A stretch of DNA of 64,000 bases from Rhodospirillales bacterium (GTDB taxonomy: Bacteria > Pseudomonadota > Alphaproteobacteria > Rhodospirillales > Thalassospiraceae), in assembly GCA_019634165.1 (NCBI GenBank), contig JAHQVT010000003.1, positions 1 to 64,000 of the forward strand, written 5' to 3'. The position numbers and the translations under genes are program-made. This document shows positions 39,685 through 48,816 of this stretch, one piece after another. Under the pieces are notes generated by a model. It saw nothing but the letters and a program-made list of their open reading frames with translations. It had not been told where the DNA came from and did not search any database. Each line of letters starts with the position of its first letter. Position 1 is the first letter of the stretch.

Positions 39685-41421
39685 ATGTTTGATAAGCTAA
39701 AGAAAGAGCACATCGTCGCGGGCGACGATTTCAACCGCTGGAAGGTGCCGCCAGCATCCATTGCCATCCATCTTTGCATCGGTTCTGTTTATGCTTGGAG
39801 TATCTTCAACCCGCCACTGATCAAGGAATTCGGTGTGGTTGCTGCAAGCTCGGGCGACTGGGGTCTGCAATCCGTTGTCTGGATATTCTCTGTTGCCATC
39901 GTAAGCCTTGGCCTTGCCGCGGCCTTCGGGGGCAAATGGCTTGAAGAAGTTGGTCCGCGTATGGTCGGCGTTGTCGCCGCATTCTGCTGGGGCGGTGGTT
40001 TCATCATCGGCGGGCTTGGGATTGCCACCCATGAATTGTGGTTGGTTTATCTTGGATATGGTGTGATTGGCGGGGCCGGGCTTGGTCTTGGCTATGTCTC
40101 TCCGGTATCAACCCTTATTCGCTGGTTCCCGGATCGGCGCGGCATGGCGACCGGCATGGCTATTATGGGCTTTGGCGGTGGTGCGATGATCGCAACCCCG
40201 ATCAAAGAAGCCCTGCTGTCTGCTTTCTACAAAGTGCCAGAATATCTTGGTCCGGAAAGTGCGGTTAATCTTGTTACCGAAGGTGGCAAGCGCATGGCAG
40301 AAGTCGGCGGCCAGATGGTCGAAGTCGTCGTTGCCGGTGCCGCACAGGTTGCATCCGCCCCGGTTCCAATTGAAGAAGGCGTTTACATTGCAGGTACGGG
40401 TAACACCGGTGCTGCATCGACCTTCTTTACCCTTGGCGTTGCCTATTTCATCGTCATGATCATTGCGTCATTCTCGTACCGTGTACCGCGTGAAGGTTGG
40501 TTGCCAAAAGGTTGGACACCGCCGACCGCAGATACCGCGTCCAAACGCATGATCACACAGAAAAACGTTCACATTGATCAGGCGCTTAAAACGCCGCAAT
40601 TCTATCTGATCTGGATTGTGTTGTGCTTTAACGTTACCGCAGGCATCGGGGTGATTGGCGTTGCCAAAACCATGATGTTTGAAATCTTTGGAACGACATT
40701 GCCATTGGTGGTCAATTCGGCCTTTGCGGCGACATATGTGTTTATGATTTCGGTCTTTAACATGTGTGGTCGGTTCTTCTGGGCATCGATTTCTGATTAT
40801 ATCGGGCGCAAGAACACCTATTACTGCTTCTTTGTTCTGGGCATCGCACTTTATCTGTCGATCCCGTTCTCAGCAGAACAGGTCAGCATCAATCCGGCCG
40901 TCACCTATCTGGTGATGTTCTATGCCGCGACCATGATCATCTTCACGATGTATGGCGGCGGTTTTGCAACGATCCCGGCTTATCTTGCCGATATCTTTGG
41001 CACCAAATATGTCGGTGGTATTCATGGTCGTCTTTTGACGGCGTGGAGTACTGCAGGTGTACTTGGTCCGTTGGCAATCACCCAGTTGCGTCAAACCTCG
41101 GTCACGAATTCGATCCGGGATTTGGCCGCAAACGTTGATCCAGCAGCCTTCCAGGCAAAGTTTGGTGCAGGCTTAGAACAGCTTGACCAATTGGTAGCGG
41201 CTAAAACCGTGACCATTGGGCGTTTGATGGAAATTGCACCGGCGGGGACGGTCGATCCGACCTCAAGCCTGTATAACACCACCATGTATGCCATGGCGGC
41301 CCTGTTGGCGATTGCTTTGGTTGCGAACAAAATGGTCCGTCCTATCCATGACAAACACTACATGGAAACCAAGGAAAGTGATGGAACGGCAACCGGGCAC
41401 GAAGCATCGTCCAAAGCCTAA
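39685..41421 (+). CDS. OFA family (oxalate/formate antiporter-like) MFS transporter
   Basis: 578 aa, 12-TM MFS; SIAIHLCIGSVYAWSIFNPPL, ISDYIGRKNTYYCFF; SD GGAGGA before ATG 39685. Confidence 0.88.
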   Translation: MFDKLKKEHIVAGDDFNRWKVPPASIAIHLCIGSVYAWSIFNPPLIKEFGVVAASSGDWGLQSVVWIFSVAIVSLGLAAAFGGKWLEEVGPRMVGVVAAFCWGGGFIIGGLGIATHELWLVYLGYGVIGGAGLGLGYVSPVSTLIRWFPDRRGMATGMAIMGFGGGAMIATPIKEALLSAFYKVPEYLGPESAVNLVTEGGKRMAEVGGQMVEVVVAGAAQVASAPVPIEEGVYIAGTGNTGAASTFFTLGVAYFIVMIIASFSYRVPREGWLPKGWTPPTADTASKRMITQKNVHIDQALKTPQFYLIWIVLCFNVTAGIGVIGVAKTMMFEIFGTTLPLVVNSAFAATYVFMISVFNMCGRFFWASISDYIGRKNTYYCFFVLGIALYLSIPFSAEQVSINPAVTYLVMFYAATMIIFTMYGGGFATIPAYLADIFGTKYVGGIHGRLLTAWSTAGVLGPLAITQLRQTSVTNSIRDLAANVDPAAFQAKFGAGLEQLDQLVAAKTVTIGRLMEIAPAGTVDPTSSLYNTTMYAMAALLAIALVANKMVRPIHDKHYMETKESDGTATGHEASSKA

Positions 41422-41430
41422 TATCGCTTA

Positions 41431-41613
41431 GGGCGCTGGTCAGCACACCCCTGATCGGCGCCCGATTGGTTGGCGAAGTCTGTCCGCCAACCAAACACAG
41501 GCATGATTGGGACAATCATGCCTTGGGTCCGGGCTTAGTTCATCCGGTTTGGACCCGTGTTCTGTTGCAGGAATAACCTTTTGGCGTGTAAGGGCAATCG
41601 GTTATCCTGCAAC
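41431..41613. repeat. Cluster of five consecutive inverted repeats (candidate structured RNA or REP-like cluster)
   Basis: Stems 41431-41463, 41466-41494, 41499-41523, 41525-41556, 41564-41613, arms checked by eye. Confidence 0.6.
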
Positions 41614-41733
41614 TGGAGCACTCTCCCCAACCTGGTGTTTTCCCAATAATAAGCGGCTCCTAAGAAAGACCGTGACCACCGCCACAGCAAAGCATCCCAA
41701 AACCGATGCCTCATACGCCATGCTGGAAAGAAG

Positions 41734-42627
41734 ATGATCGATAAACTCGAAATGTTTATGGTGCTGGCACGACAGCAGCATTTTGGCCATGCCGCAGAAG
41801 AATGCGGCGTGACACAGCCAACGCTGTCAAGTGCGCTGCGTCAACTTGAAGACCATCTTGGTGTTGTTCTTGTGCGGCGTGGATCACGCTATCAAGGATT
41901 AACCCCCGAAGGTGAACGTGTTCTGGAATGGGCACGCCACATTGTCGGCAGTACGCGTTCCATGCGCGATGAAATGCGGGCAATGCGGTTTGGTTTGACC
42001 GGCCAAGTTCAGATTGCGGTGATCCCGACCGCCCTTTCGATGGTGCACGAACTGACCACACCGTTTCGTGAAAAGCACCCAGACGTCACTTTTGCTATAT
42101 TGTCACGCACGTCGAGTGAAATTCAGGCGCTGCTTGATGATCTGCAAATTGATGTTGGCATTACCTATCTTGATAACGAACCGCTTGGGCGGGTGACATC
42201 AATCCCGCTTTATTACGAACGCTATCATCTGGTAACCTCAAACTTCGACGATATTGGTGATCGCGAAAGCATCACCTGGCGTGAGGCTGCTGAATTTCCG
42301 TTGTGTTTGCTGACCCCCGATATGCAAAACCGACGGATCATTAATCAGCATTTGAAAGAAGCCGGGGCACGGATCAGTCCCACGCTTGAAAGTGATTCAA
42401 TGATTGCCCTGTTTACCCATGTTCATACGGGAAACTGGGCCAGCATCATGCCGGTTAAAATGATCAAGGAATTCAGCATGGATGACCGGGTAAAATCCAT
42501 CCCGATCATTGAACCCGATGCAACCCACATGGTGGGGATGATCGCCGCCAAACGTGAACCCGCAACACCGGTTGTCTCGGCTTTGCTCAAACAGGCAAAG
42601 CTTTTATCGGAACTTGAAACGGCGTGA
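41734..42627 (+). CDS. LysR family transcriptional regulator (formate dehydrogenase cluster-linked)
   Basis: N-terminal HTH (MIDKLEMFMVLARQQHFGHAAEECGVTQPTLSSALRQLEDHLGVVLVRR); directly upstream of the fds operon. Confidence 0.92.
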   Translation: MIDKLEMFMVLARQQHFGHAAEECGVTQPTLSSALRQLEDHLGVVLVRRGSRYQGLTPEGERVLEWARHIVGSTRSMRDEMRAMRFGLTGQVQIAVIPTALSMVHELTTPFREKHPDVTFAILSRTSSEIQALLDDLQIDVGITYLDNEPLGRVTSIPLYYERYHLVTSNFDDIGDRESITWREAAEFPLCLLTPDMQNRRIINQHLKEAGARISPTLESDSMIALFTHVHTGNWASIMPVKMIKEFSMDDRVKSIPIIEPDATHMVGMIAAKREPATPVVSALLKQAKLLSELETA

Positions 42628-42761
42628 TAGCAGCTTGATAGGTTTACGCTATCGCGTAACGGGACGGCTTTATTGAACAGGCGATCTATATCGCTGACAC
42701 TACTTAGAAGAACAATAGAAGAATAAAAAATTACATAGACTGCTTAGTGAGAGAGGCTGGC

Positions 42762-43235
42762 ATGTCAAATCAGATCGAGGAACAAAGCGTCCGGGTTGCG
42801 GATATTTGCGACCAGATGTCTGGGCTGGAAGGCCCGTTATTGCCAATCCTGCATGAAGTGCAGGAAGAATTCGGCCATATCCCCGATGGGGCAATACAAA
42901 CCATTTCAAAGAAACTCAATCTTAGCCGGGCGGAAGTCCACGGGGTTGCCAGTTTCTATCATGACTTCCGCGAAGAAAAAGCGGGCAAACATGTCATCAA
43001 AATCTGCCGCGCAGAAGCCTGTCAGGCAATGGGGGCAGATCAGCTTGGTGAACAGGTGCGCCGTCATTTGAAAGTGGATTGGTCACAAACCACCACTGAT
43101 CGCAAAGTCACCTTGGAACCAGTGTTTTGCCTTGGCCTTTGTGCCTGCGCACCAGCCGCCATGGTTGATGGCAAGGTTGTCGGTCGGGTCAGCCCGGATC
43201 GCATGAACCGTCTCCTTGAAGAGGTGCGGTCATGA
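42762..43235 (+). CDS. fdsG: NAD-dependent formate dehydrogenase gamma subunit (NuoE-like)
   Basis: NuoE-type cysteine motif CRAEACQAMGA...FCLGLCACAPAAMVDGKVVGRV; ATG at 42762. Confidence 0.92.
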   Translation: MSNQIEEQSVRVADICDQMSGLEGPLLPILHEVQEEFGHIPDGAIQTISKKLNLSRAEVHGVASFYHDFREEKAGKHVIKICRAEACQAMGADQLGEQVRRHLKVDWSQTTTDRKVTLEPVFCLGLCACAPAAMVDGKVVGRVSPDRMNRLLEEVRS

Positions 43236-44788
43236 GTATCAAAGTCTATATCCCGCTTGATTCCGGTTCTGTTGCCTTGGGCGCAGATGATGTTGCCGCC
43301 GCAATTGCCAAAAAGGCCGAAACGAATGGTGCCGATGTCAAAATCGTGCGCAATGGATCGTTTGGCATGTATTGGCTTGAACCGATGGTCGAGGTCGAAA
43401 CACCTGATGGCCGTCTCGCCTATGGTCCCGTCGCGGTTGAAGATGTCGATGATCTGTTCGTATCTGATTTCCTAAGCGGTGGGGACCATAAGCTTTCCCT
43501 TGGCAAGACACAGGATATTTCCTTCCTGAAAAACCAGTCGCGCCTGACCTTCCAGCGGTGCGGCATCATTGATCCGCTGTCGCTTGAAGATTACCGGGCG
43601 CATGATGGTCTGGCCGGTCTTGAAAAGGCGCTTAAGATGTCGGATGCCGACATTGTCAAAGCCGTCACCGATAGCGGCTTGCGCGGTCGTGGCGGGGCAG
43701 GGTTCCCCACGGGGATTAAATGGAACACGGTGCGCCAAGCACCGGGTGATCAGAAATACATTGTCTGTAATGCCGATGAAGGTGACAGCGGTACGTTTGC
43801 CGATCGCATGGTTATGGAAGGCGACCCGTTCGTTCTGATCGAAGGCATGATCATTGCGGGTCTCGCCACTGGCGCGACCAAGGGATATGTCTATACCCGT
43901 TCGGAATATCCGGTTGCCATTGACGTGATGAGCGAGGCCATCGAAGTCGCCCGTGCTGCCGGGCTTTTGGGCGATAACGTCCTTGGGTCTGGCAAGGCGT
44001 TTGACATGGAAGTCCGCATGGGGGCGGGCGCATATGTTTGCGGTGAAGAAACATCACTTTTAAACAGTATGGAAGGCAAGCGCGGTGTCGTCCGTGCCAA
44101 GCCACCATTACCCGCCCTTGAAGGTTTCATGGGGCGCCCGACCGTTGTTAACAATGTTATCTCGCTGTGTTCGGTCCCGGTTATTCTTGAAAAAGGATCG
44201 GACTATTACCGCGATTTTGGCATGGGCCGGTCGCGGGGAACCATTCCAATCCAGATTGCCGGCAATGTGAAGCATGGTGGTCTTTACGAGATTGGATTTG
44301 GCCTGACATTGGGCGAAATCGTTGAACAGATTGGCGGTGGAACGGCAACCGGGCGCCCGATTAAGGCGGTTCAGGTTGGTGGTCCGTTGGGGGCTTATTT
44401 CCCCAAGGAGCTGTTTGATACCCCGTTCGATTATGAAGAGTTCACCAAGCAAAATGGTCTGATCGGTCATGCAGGCGTGGTCGTTTTTGATGACACGGTC
44501 GATATGATGAAACAGGCCCGTTTTGCCATGGAATTCTGTGCGATTGAATCGTGTGGCAAATGTACCCCTTGCCGCATCGGATCGATCCGGGGCACCGAAG
44601 TTGTCGATAAGCTTGAACGCGGTGAAGACCCGGAATTGCAGATCGAATTACTGACCGATCTTTGTCAAACCATGAAGTTCGGATCGCTGTGTGCATTGGG
44701 TGGCTTTACGCCCTATCCCGTCATGAGCGCGCTTAACCATTTCCCTGATGATTTCAAGCCACGTGCGCTTGACATAGCTGCGGAGTGA
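43232..44788 (+). CDS. fdsB: NAD-dependent formate dehydrogenase beta subunit (NuoF-like)
   Basis: GLRGRGGAGFPTGIKW NADH/FMN motif; ESCGKCTPCRIGS 4Fe-4S motif. Confidence 0.94.
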   Translation: MSIKVYIPLDSGSVALGADDVAAAIAKKAETNGADVKIVRNGSFGMYWLEPMVEVETPDGRLAYGPVAVEDVDDLFVSDFLSGGDHKLSLGKTQDISFLKNQSRLTFQRCGIIDPLSLEDYRAHDGLAGLEKALKMSDADIVKAVTDSGLRGRGGAGFPTGIKWNTVRQAPGDQKYIVCNADEGDSGTFADRMVMEGDPFVLIEGMIIAGLATGATKGYVYTRSEYPVAIDVMSEAIEVARAAGLLGDNVLGSGKAFDMEVRMGAGAYVCGEETSLLNSMEGKRGVVRAKPPLPALEGFMGRPTVVNNVISLCSVPVILEKGSDYYRDFGMGRSRGTIPIQIAGNVKHGGLYEIGFGLTLGEIVEQIGGGTATGRPIKAVQVGGPLGAYFPKELFDTPFDYEEFTKQNGLIGHAGVVVFDDTVDMMKQARFAMEFCAIESCGKCTPCRIGSIRGTEVVDKLERGEDPELQIELLTDLCQTMKFGSLCALGGFTPYPVMSALNHFPDDFKPRALDIAAE

Positions 44789-44793
44789 GAACG

Positions 44794-47673
44794 ATGTCCT
44801 TGATCAAAGAAGTCGACTACGGAACCCCCGCTGCCAAGTCCGAAAAAACCGTCACGCTGAACATTGATGGCAAAGACATAACCGTGCCTGAAGGCACATC
44901 GGTTATGCGCGCCTCGATGGAAGCAGGCATTAAAGTGCCAAAGCTTTGCGCGACCGATATGGTCGATGCGTTCGGGTCGTGCCGATTGTGTCTGGTAGAG
45001 GTTGAAGGCCGCAATGGAACACCTGCATCCTGCACCACACCGGCAGCGGATGGCATGGTTGTGCATACCCAAACGGATCGTCTGAAGAAAATCCGCAAAG
45101 GTGTGATGGAGCTTTATATTTCCGACCATCCGCTAGATTGCCTGACCTGTGCGGCGAATGGCGATTGCGAGTTGGAAGACATGGCAGGGGCCGTTGGCCT
45201 GCGCGATGTGCGTTACGGCTATGACGGTGGCAACCATGTTAAGGTCCGCCAGAACGGGGAAGAAAATCCGCGCTATATGGCAAAGGATGAGACCAACCCG
45301 TATTTCACCTATGACCCGTCAAAATGCATTGTCTGTTCGCGCTGTGTCCGGGCCTGCGAAGAAGTGCAGGGCACCTTTGCCCTGACCATCGAAGGTCGCG
45401 GATTTGAATCACGCGTATCACCGGGCATGCACGAAGATTTCCTTGATTCCGAATGCGTGTCGTGTGGGGCCTGTGTGCAGGCCTGCCCGACGGGCACGTT
45501 GCAGGAAAAATCAGTGATCGAAATCGGACAACCGGAACATTCGGTTGTCACCACCTGTGCTTATTGCGGGGTGGGTTGTTCGTTCAAGGCCGAAATGCGC
45601 GGCGAAGAACTGGTGCGGATGGTCCCCTATAAGGATGGTAAGGCCAACCGCGGGCATTCCTGTGTCAAAGGGCGGTTTGCCTATGGCTATGCCAACCATA
45701 CGGACCGTATCCTGAACCCGATGATCCGCGAAAGTGTCGATGACCCTTGGCAGGAAGTCAGTTGGGAAGAAGCCCTTCGCTTTACGGCCGATAAGTTCAA
45801 AGGCATTCAGGCGAAATACGGCAAGGGTGCATTGGGTGGGATCACGTCATCGCGTTGCACGAACGAGGAAACCTTCCTTGTTCAAAAACTGATCCGTGCC
45901 GGGTTTGGCAATAACAACGTTGATACCTGTGCGCGTGTTTGCCATTCGCCAACCGGCTATGGCCTTAAAACTACATTCGGGACATCTGCCGGGACGCAGG
46001 ATTTTGATTCTGTTGAACATACCGATGTTGTCATCCTGATCGGGGCCAACCCGACGGATGGGCATCCTGTTTTTGCCTCGCGTTTGAAAAAACGTTTGCG
46101 CGACGGGGCAAAACTGATCGTGATTGATCCGCGCCGGATTGATCTTGTCCGCTCCCCGCATATCGAAGCTGTGGCACATATCCCGCTGCGTCCGGGAACC
46201 AACGTTGCGGTTCTGACGTCATTGGCCCATGTCATCGTGACCGAAGGCCTGTTTGACGAGGCGTTCGTGCGTGAACGCTGTGACTGGGATGAATTCCAGG
46301 ATTGGGCGACATTTGTTTCTGATCCAAAACACAGCCCCGAAGCCATCGCCTTGATCACCGGCGTTGACCCGGAAATCATGCGCAAAGCGGCCCGCGAATT
46401 TGCCACGGGTGGCAATGGGGCGATTTATTACGGGTTGGGTGTGACCGAACATAGTCAGGGTTCTACCACGGTAATGGCGATTGCCAATCTTGCCATGGCG
46501 ACCGGTAATATCGGGCGTCCGGGTGTGGGGGTTAATCCGCTGCGTGGTCAGAACAATGTGCAGGGGGCCTGTGATATGGGCTCCTTCCCGCATGAATTGC
46601 CGGGCTATCGTCATATCCAAGACAGTGCGACCCGCGATATTTTCGAAGAAATGTGGGGCGTTAAACTTGATGACGAACCGGGGCTTCGTATTCCCAACAT
46701 GCTAGATGCTGCCGTCGAAGGTACGTTCAAAGGCATCTATATTCAGGGCGAAGACATTCTGCAATCTGACCCCGATACCAAGCATGTTGCAGCCGGTATT
46801 TCGGCCATGGAATGTGTTGTCGTTCATGACCTGTTTTTGAACGAAACGGCAAACTACGCCCATGTGTTCCTGCCCGGTTCGACCTTCCTTGAAAAGGACG
46901 GGACATTCACCAACGCAGAACGCCGCATTAACCGTGTGCGTAAGGTCATGACGCCCCTTAACGGCTTTGCCGATTGGGAAGTCACCCAGAACCTTGCACG
47001 TGCGATGGGGCTTGATTGGAACTACACCCATCCGTCACAGGTGATGGCCGAAATTGCCGCCACCACACCGGGTTTTGCGAATGTCACGTATGATCTTCTG
47101 GAACGCGATGGTTCGGTCCAATGGCCATGTAATGACAAGGCGCCCAAGGGAACGCCGGTCATGCATATGGACGGCTTTGTTCGGGGTAAGGGCAAGTTTG
47201 TTGTCACTGAATATGTCGCAACCGATGAACGCACCGGGCCGCGCTTCCCGCTTCTTCTGACAACGGGGCGTATCCTTAGTCAGTATAATGTCGGTGCGCA
47301 AACGCGCCGTACTGAAAACACCACATGGCATCCAGAAGACCTTTTGGAAATCCACCCCCATGATGCTGAACAACGCGGGGTTCGTGAAGGCGACTGGATC
47401 CGTTTGGTTTCGCGATCTGGCGAAACATCCCTTCGCGCCACCATCACCGATCGCGTCGCGCCGGGTGTTGTTTATACAACCTTCCACCATCCCGAAACGC
47501 AGGCCAACGTGATCACCACCGACTTTAGCGACTGGGCAACCAATTGCCCGGAATACAAGGTGACAGCCGTTCAGGTCGCGTCAAGTAACGGGCCAAGCGA
47601 CTGGCAGGTGGAATATGATCGTCAGGCCGAACATTCGCGCCGGATCAAACCGCGTGTGGATGCCGCCGAATAG
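44794..47673 (+). CDS. fdsA: Formate dehydrogenase alpha subunit (molybdopterin, NuoG-like Fe-S N-terminus)
   Basis: 2Fe-2S/4Fe-4S N-terminal motifs; CAYCGVGCSF; NVDTCARVCHSPT (Cys, not Sec); ATG at 44794. Confidence 0.94.
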   Translation: MSLIKEVDYGTPAAKSEKTVTLNIDGKDITVPEGTSVMRASMEAGIKVPKLCATDMVDAFGSCRLCLVEVEGRNGTPASCTTPAADGMVVHTQTDRLKKIRKGVMELYISDHPLDCLTCAANGDCELEDMAGAVGLRDVRYGYDGGNHVKVRQNGEENPRYMAKDETNPYFTYDPSKCIVCSRCVRACEEVQGTFALTIEGRGFESRVSPGMHEDFLDSECVSCGACVQACPTGTLQEKSVIEIGQPEHSVVTTCAYCGVGCSFKAEMRGEELVRMVPYKDGKANRGHSCVKGRFAYGYANHTDRILNPMIRESVDDPWQEVSWEEALRFTADKFKGIQAKYGKGALGGITSSRCTNEETFLVQKLIRAGFGNNNVDTCARVCHSPTGYGLKTTFGTSAGTQDFDSVEHTDVVILIGANPTDGHPVFASRLKKRLRDGAKLIVIDPRRIDLVRSPHIEAVAHIPLRPGTNVAVLTSLAHVIVTEGLFDEAFVRERCDWDEFQDWATFVSDPKHSPEAIALITGVDPEIMRKAAREFATGGNGAIYYGLGVTEHSQGSTTVMAIANLAMATGNIGRPGVGVNPLRGQNNVQGACDMGSFPHELPGYRHIQDSATRDIFEEMWGVKLDDEPGLRIPNMLDAAVEGTFKGIYIQGEDILQSDPDTKHVAAGISAMECVVVHDLFLNETANYAHVFLPGSTFLEKDGTFTNAERRINRVRKVMTPLNGFADWEVTQNLARAMGLDWNYTHPSQVMAEIAATTPGFANVTYDLLERDGSVQWPCNDKAPKGTPVMHMDGFVRGKGKFVVTEYVATDERTGPRFPLLLTTGRILSQYNVGAQTRRTENTTWHPEDLLEIHPHDAEQRGVREGDWIRLVSRSGETSLRATITDRVAPGVVYTTFHHPETQANVITTDFSDWATNCPEYKVTAVQVASSNGPSDWQVEYDRQAEHSRRIKPRVDAAE

Positions 47674-47680
47674 GATATTT

Positions 47681-47723
47681 TGCCAGACACTGTGCTATAA
47701 CTTCTAAGCTGCAGTGTCTGGCA
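47681..47723 (+). promoter_or_regulatory. Intercistronic hairpin between fdsA and fdsD
   Basis: Perfect 12-bp inverted repeat TGCCAGACACTG/CAGTGTCTGGCA, 19-nt loop, no T-run. Confidence 0.75.
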
Positions 47724-47769
47724 TATCCGAATATGTACAGAAATGTTTACAGTCAAAGAGTAAAAAGCA

Positions 47770-47994
47770 ATGGCACCTGATAAGCTTGTCTATATGGCCA
47801 ATCAGATCGCGACCTATTTTCGATCCAAACCCCACGCAGAAGGGGTCGCAGGTGTTGCAGGCCATATCAGCGATTTTTGGGAACCGCGTATGCGCAAGCA
47901 GCTATTTGACCTGATTGCTGATAAGCATGAAGGGTTTGATCCGCTGGTCCTTGAAGCCGCCCCGGCGATCCGTAAGGTTAAAGAAACCGCATGA
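47770..47994 (+). CDS. fdsD: Formate dehydrogenase delta subunit
   Basis: LVYMANQIATYFRSKPHAEGVAGVAGHISDFWEPRMRKQL conserved small subunit. Confidence 0.9.
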   Translation: MAPDKLVYMANQIATYFRSKPHAEGVAGVAGHISDFWEPRMRKQLFDLIADKHEGFDPLVLEAAPAIRKVKETA

Positions 47995-48800
47995 ATTCTA
48001 AATCATCAGACAATTATATTGTCGATGGACGTGACCTTGATCTGGCCCGTGCTGTTACGCGCAATGACGGCAATGATGACGCACCCATGGCCTTGCAGGC
48101 CGAAGTGCCCGCTGCATTGACCTTTAATGGGCGCTCCCACGCGGTCATGATGGTTTCCCCGCACGATCTTGAAGATTTCATGGTTGGTTTTGCCTTGTCT
48201 GAAGGCATTGCCGATGACGTATCGCAGATCACATTGCGTGATGTGCGCAAAACGCTTCAGGGCTATGTGATTGAGGCCGATTTGCACGAAGACGTATTTG
48301 ATCGTCTTGATGCCCGCCAACGCACCCTTGAAGGGCGATCAGGCTGTGGTCTTTGCGGGGTTCAATCGCTTGACGCGGTTGCAATGGATAAAATCGGCAC
48401 GGTCACGCCGGGCAATATGCCGCAGGGTGTTGTTCTTCGTGCCATTGATGCTTTGCCTGATCATCAAACCCGGAACCGTGAAGGCGGTGGGCTTTTGCAT
48501 GCCAGTGCTTTTGTCGATGTTAGCGGTAACATCGTGCTGACCCGCGAAGATATCGGTCGCCACAACGCGCTTGATAAAGTTCTGGGTGCCATTGCACGCC
48601 AGGGAATTGAAACCGCAGGCGGGTTTATCTTGATGACCAGTCGCTGTTCTTATGAAATCGTCACCAAAACCGTTCAATGCGGTGTCGGAGGGCTTGTGAC
48701 TTTGTCCGGGCCAACATTGACGGCTGTGAACCTTGCGCGCCAAGCGGGACTAACCTTGATTTGTCGGGAACGGCGCGGGCTGTTTCGCCGCTTTGCTTGA
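47991..48800 (+). CDS. fdhD: Formate dehydrogenase accessory sulfurtransferase FdhD/FdsC
   Basis: DLEDFMVGFALSEGI, GRSGCGLCGVQSL, REDIGRHNALDKVLGA. Confidence 0.93.
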   Translation: MNSKSSDNYIVDGRDLDLARAVTRNDGNDDAPMALQAEVPAALTFNGRSHAVMMVSPHDLEDFMVGFALSEGIADDVSQITLRDVRKTLQGYVIEADLHEDVFDRLDARQRTLEGRSGCGLCGVQSLDAVAMDKIGTVTPGNMPQGVVLRAIDALPDHQTRNREGGGLLHASAFVDVSGNIVLTREDIGRHNALDKVLGAIARQGIETAGGFILMTSRCSYEIVTKTVQCGVGGLVTLSGPTLTAVNLARQAGLTLICRERRGLFRRFA

Positions 48801-48816
48801 CGTGATCTGTTTGAAA

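Noticed and set aside
41431-41613. CRISPR array interpretation of the repeat-dense region
   Set aside because: The inverted repeats all differ in sequence; no direct repeats with regular spacers and no cas genes in the window.
44794-47673. Possible selenocysteine formate dehydrogenase
   Set aside because: Active-site region reads TCARVCHSPT with Cys and there is no in-frame TGA; standard Cys-type FdsA.
43232-47673. Respiratory complex I (nuoEFG) fragment
   Set aside because: NuoE/F/G-like order, but the alpha subunit carries a full molybdopterin formate dehydrogenase domain, and fdsD and fdhD follow; this is a soluble NAD-formate dehydrogenase.
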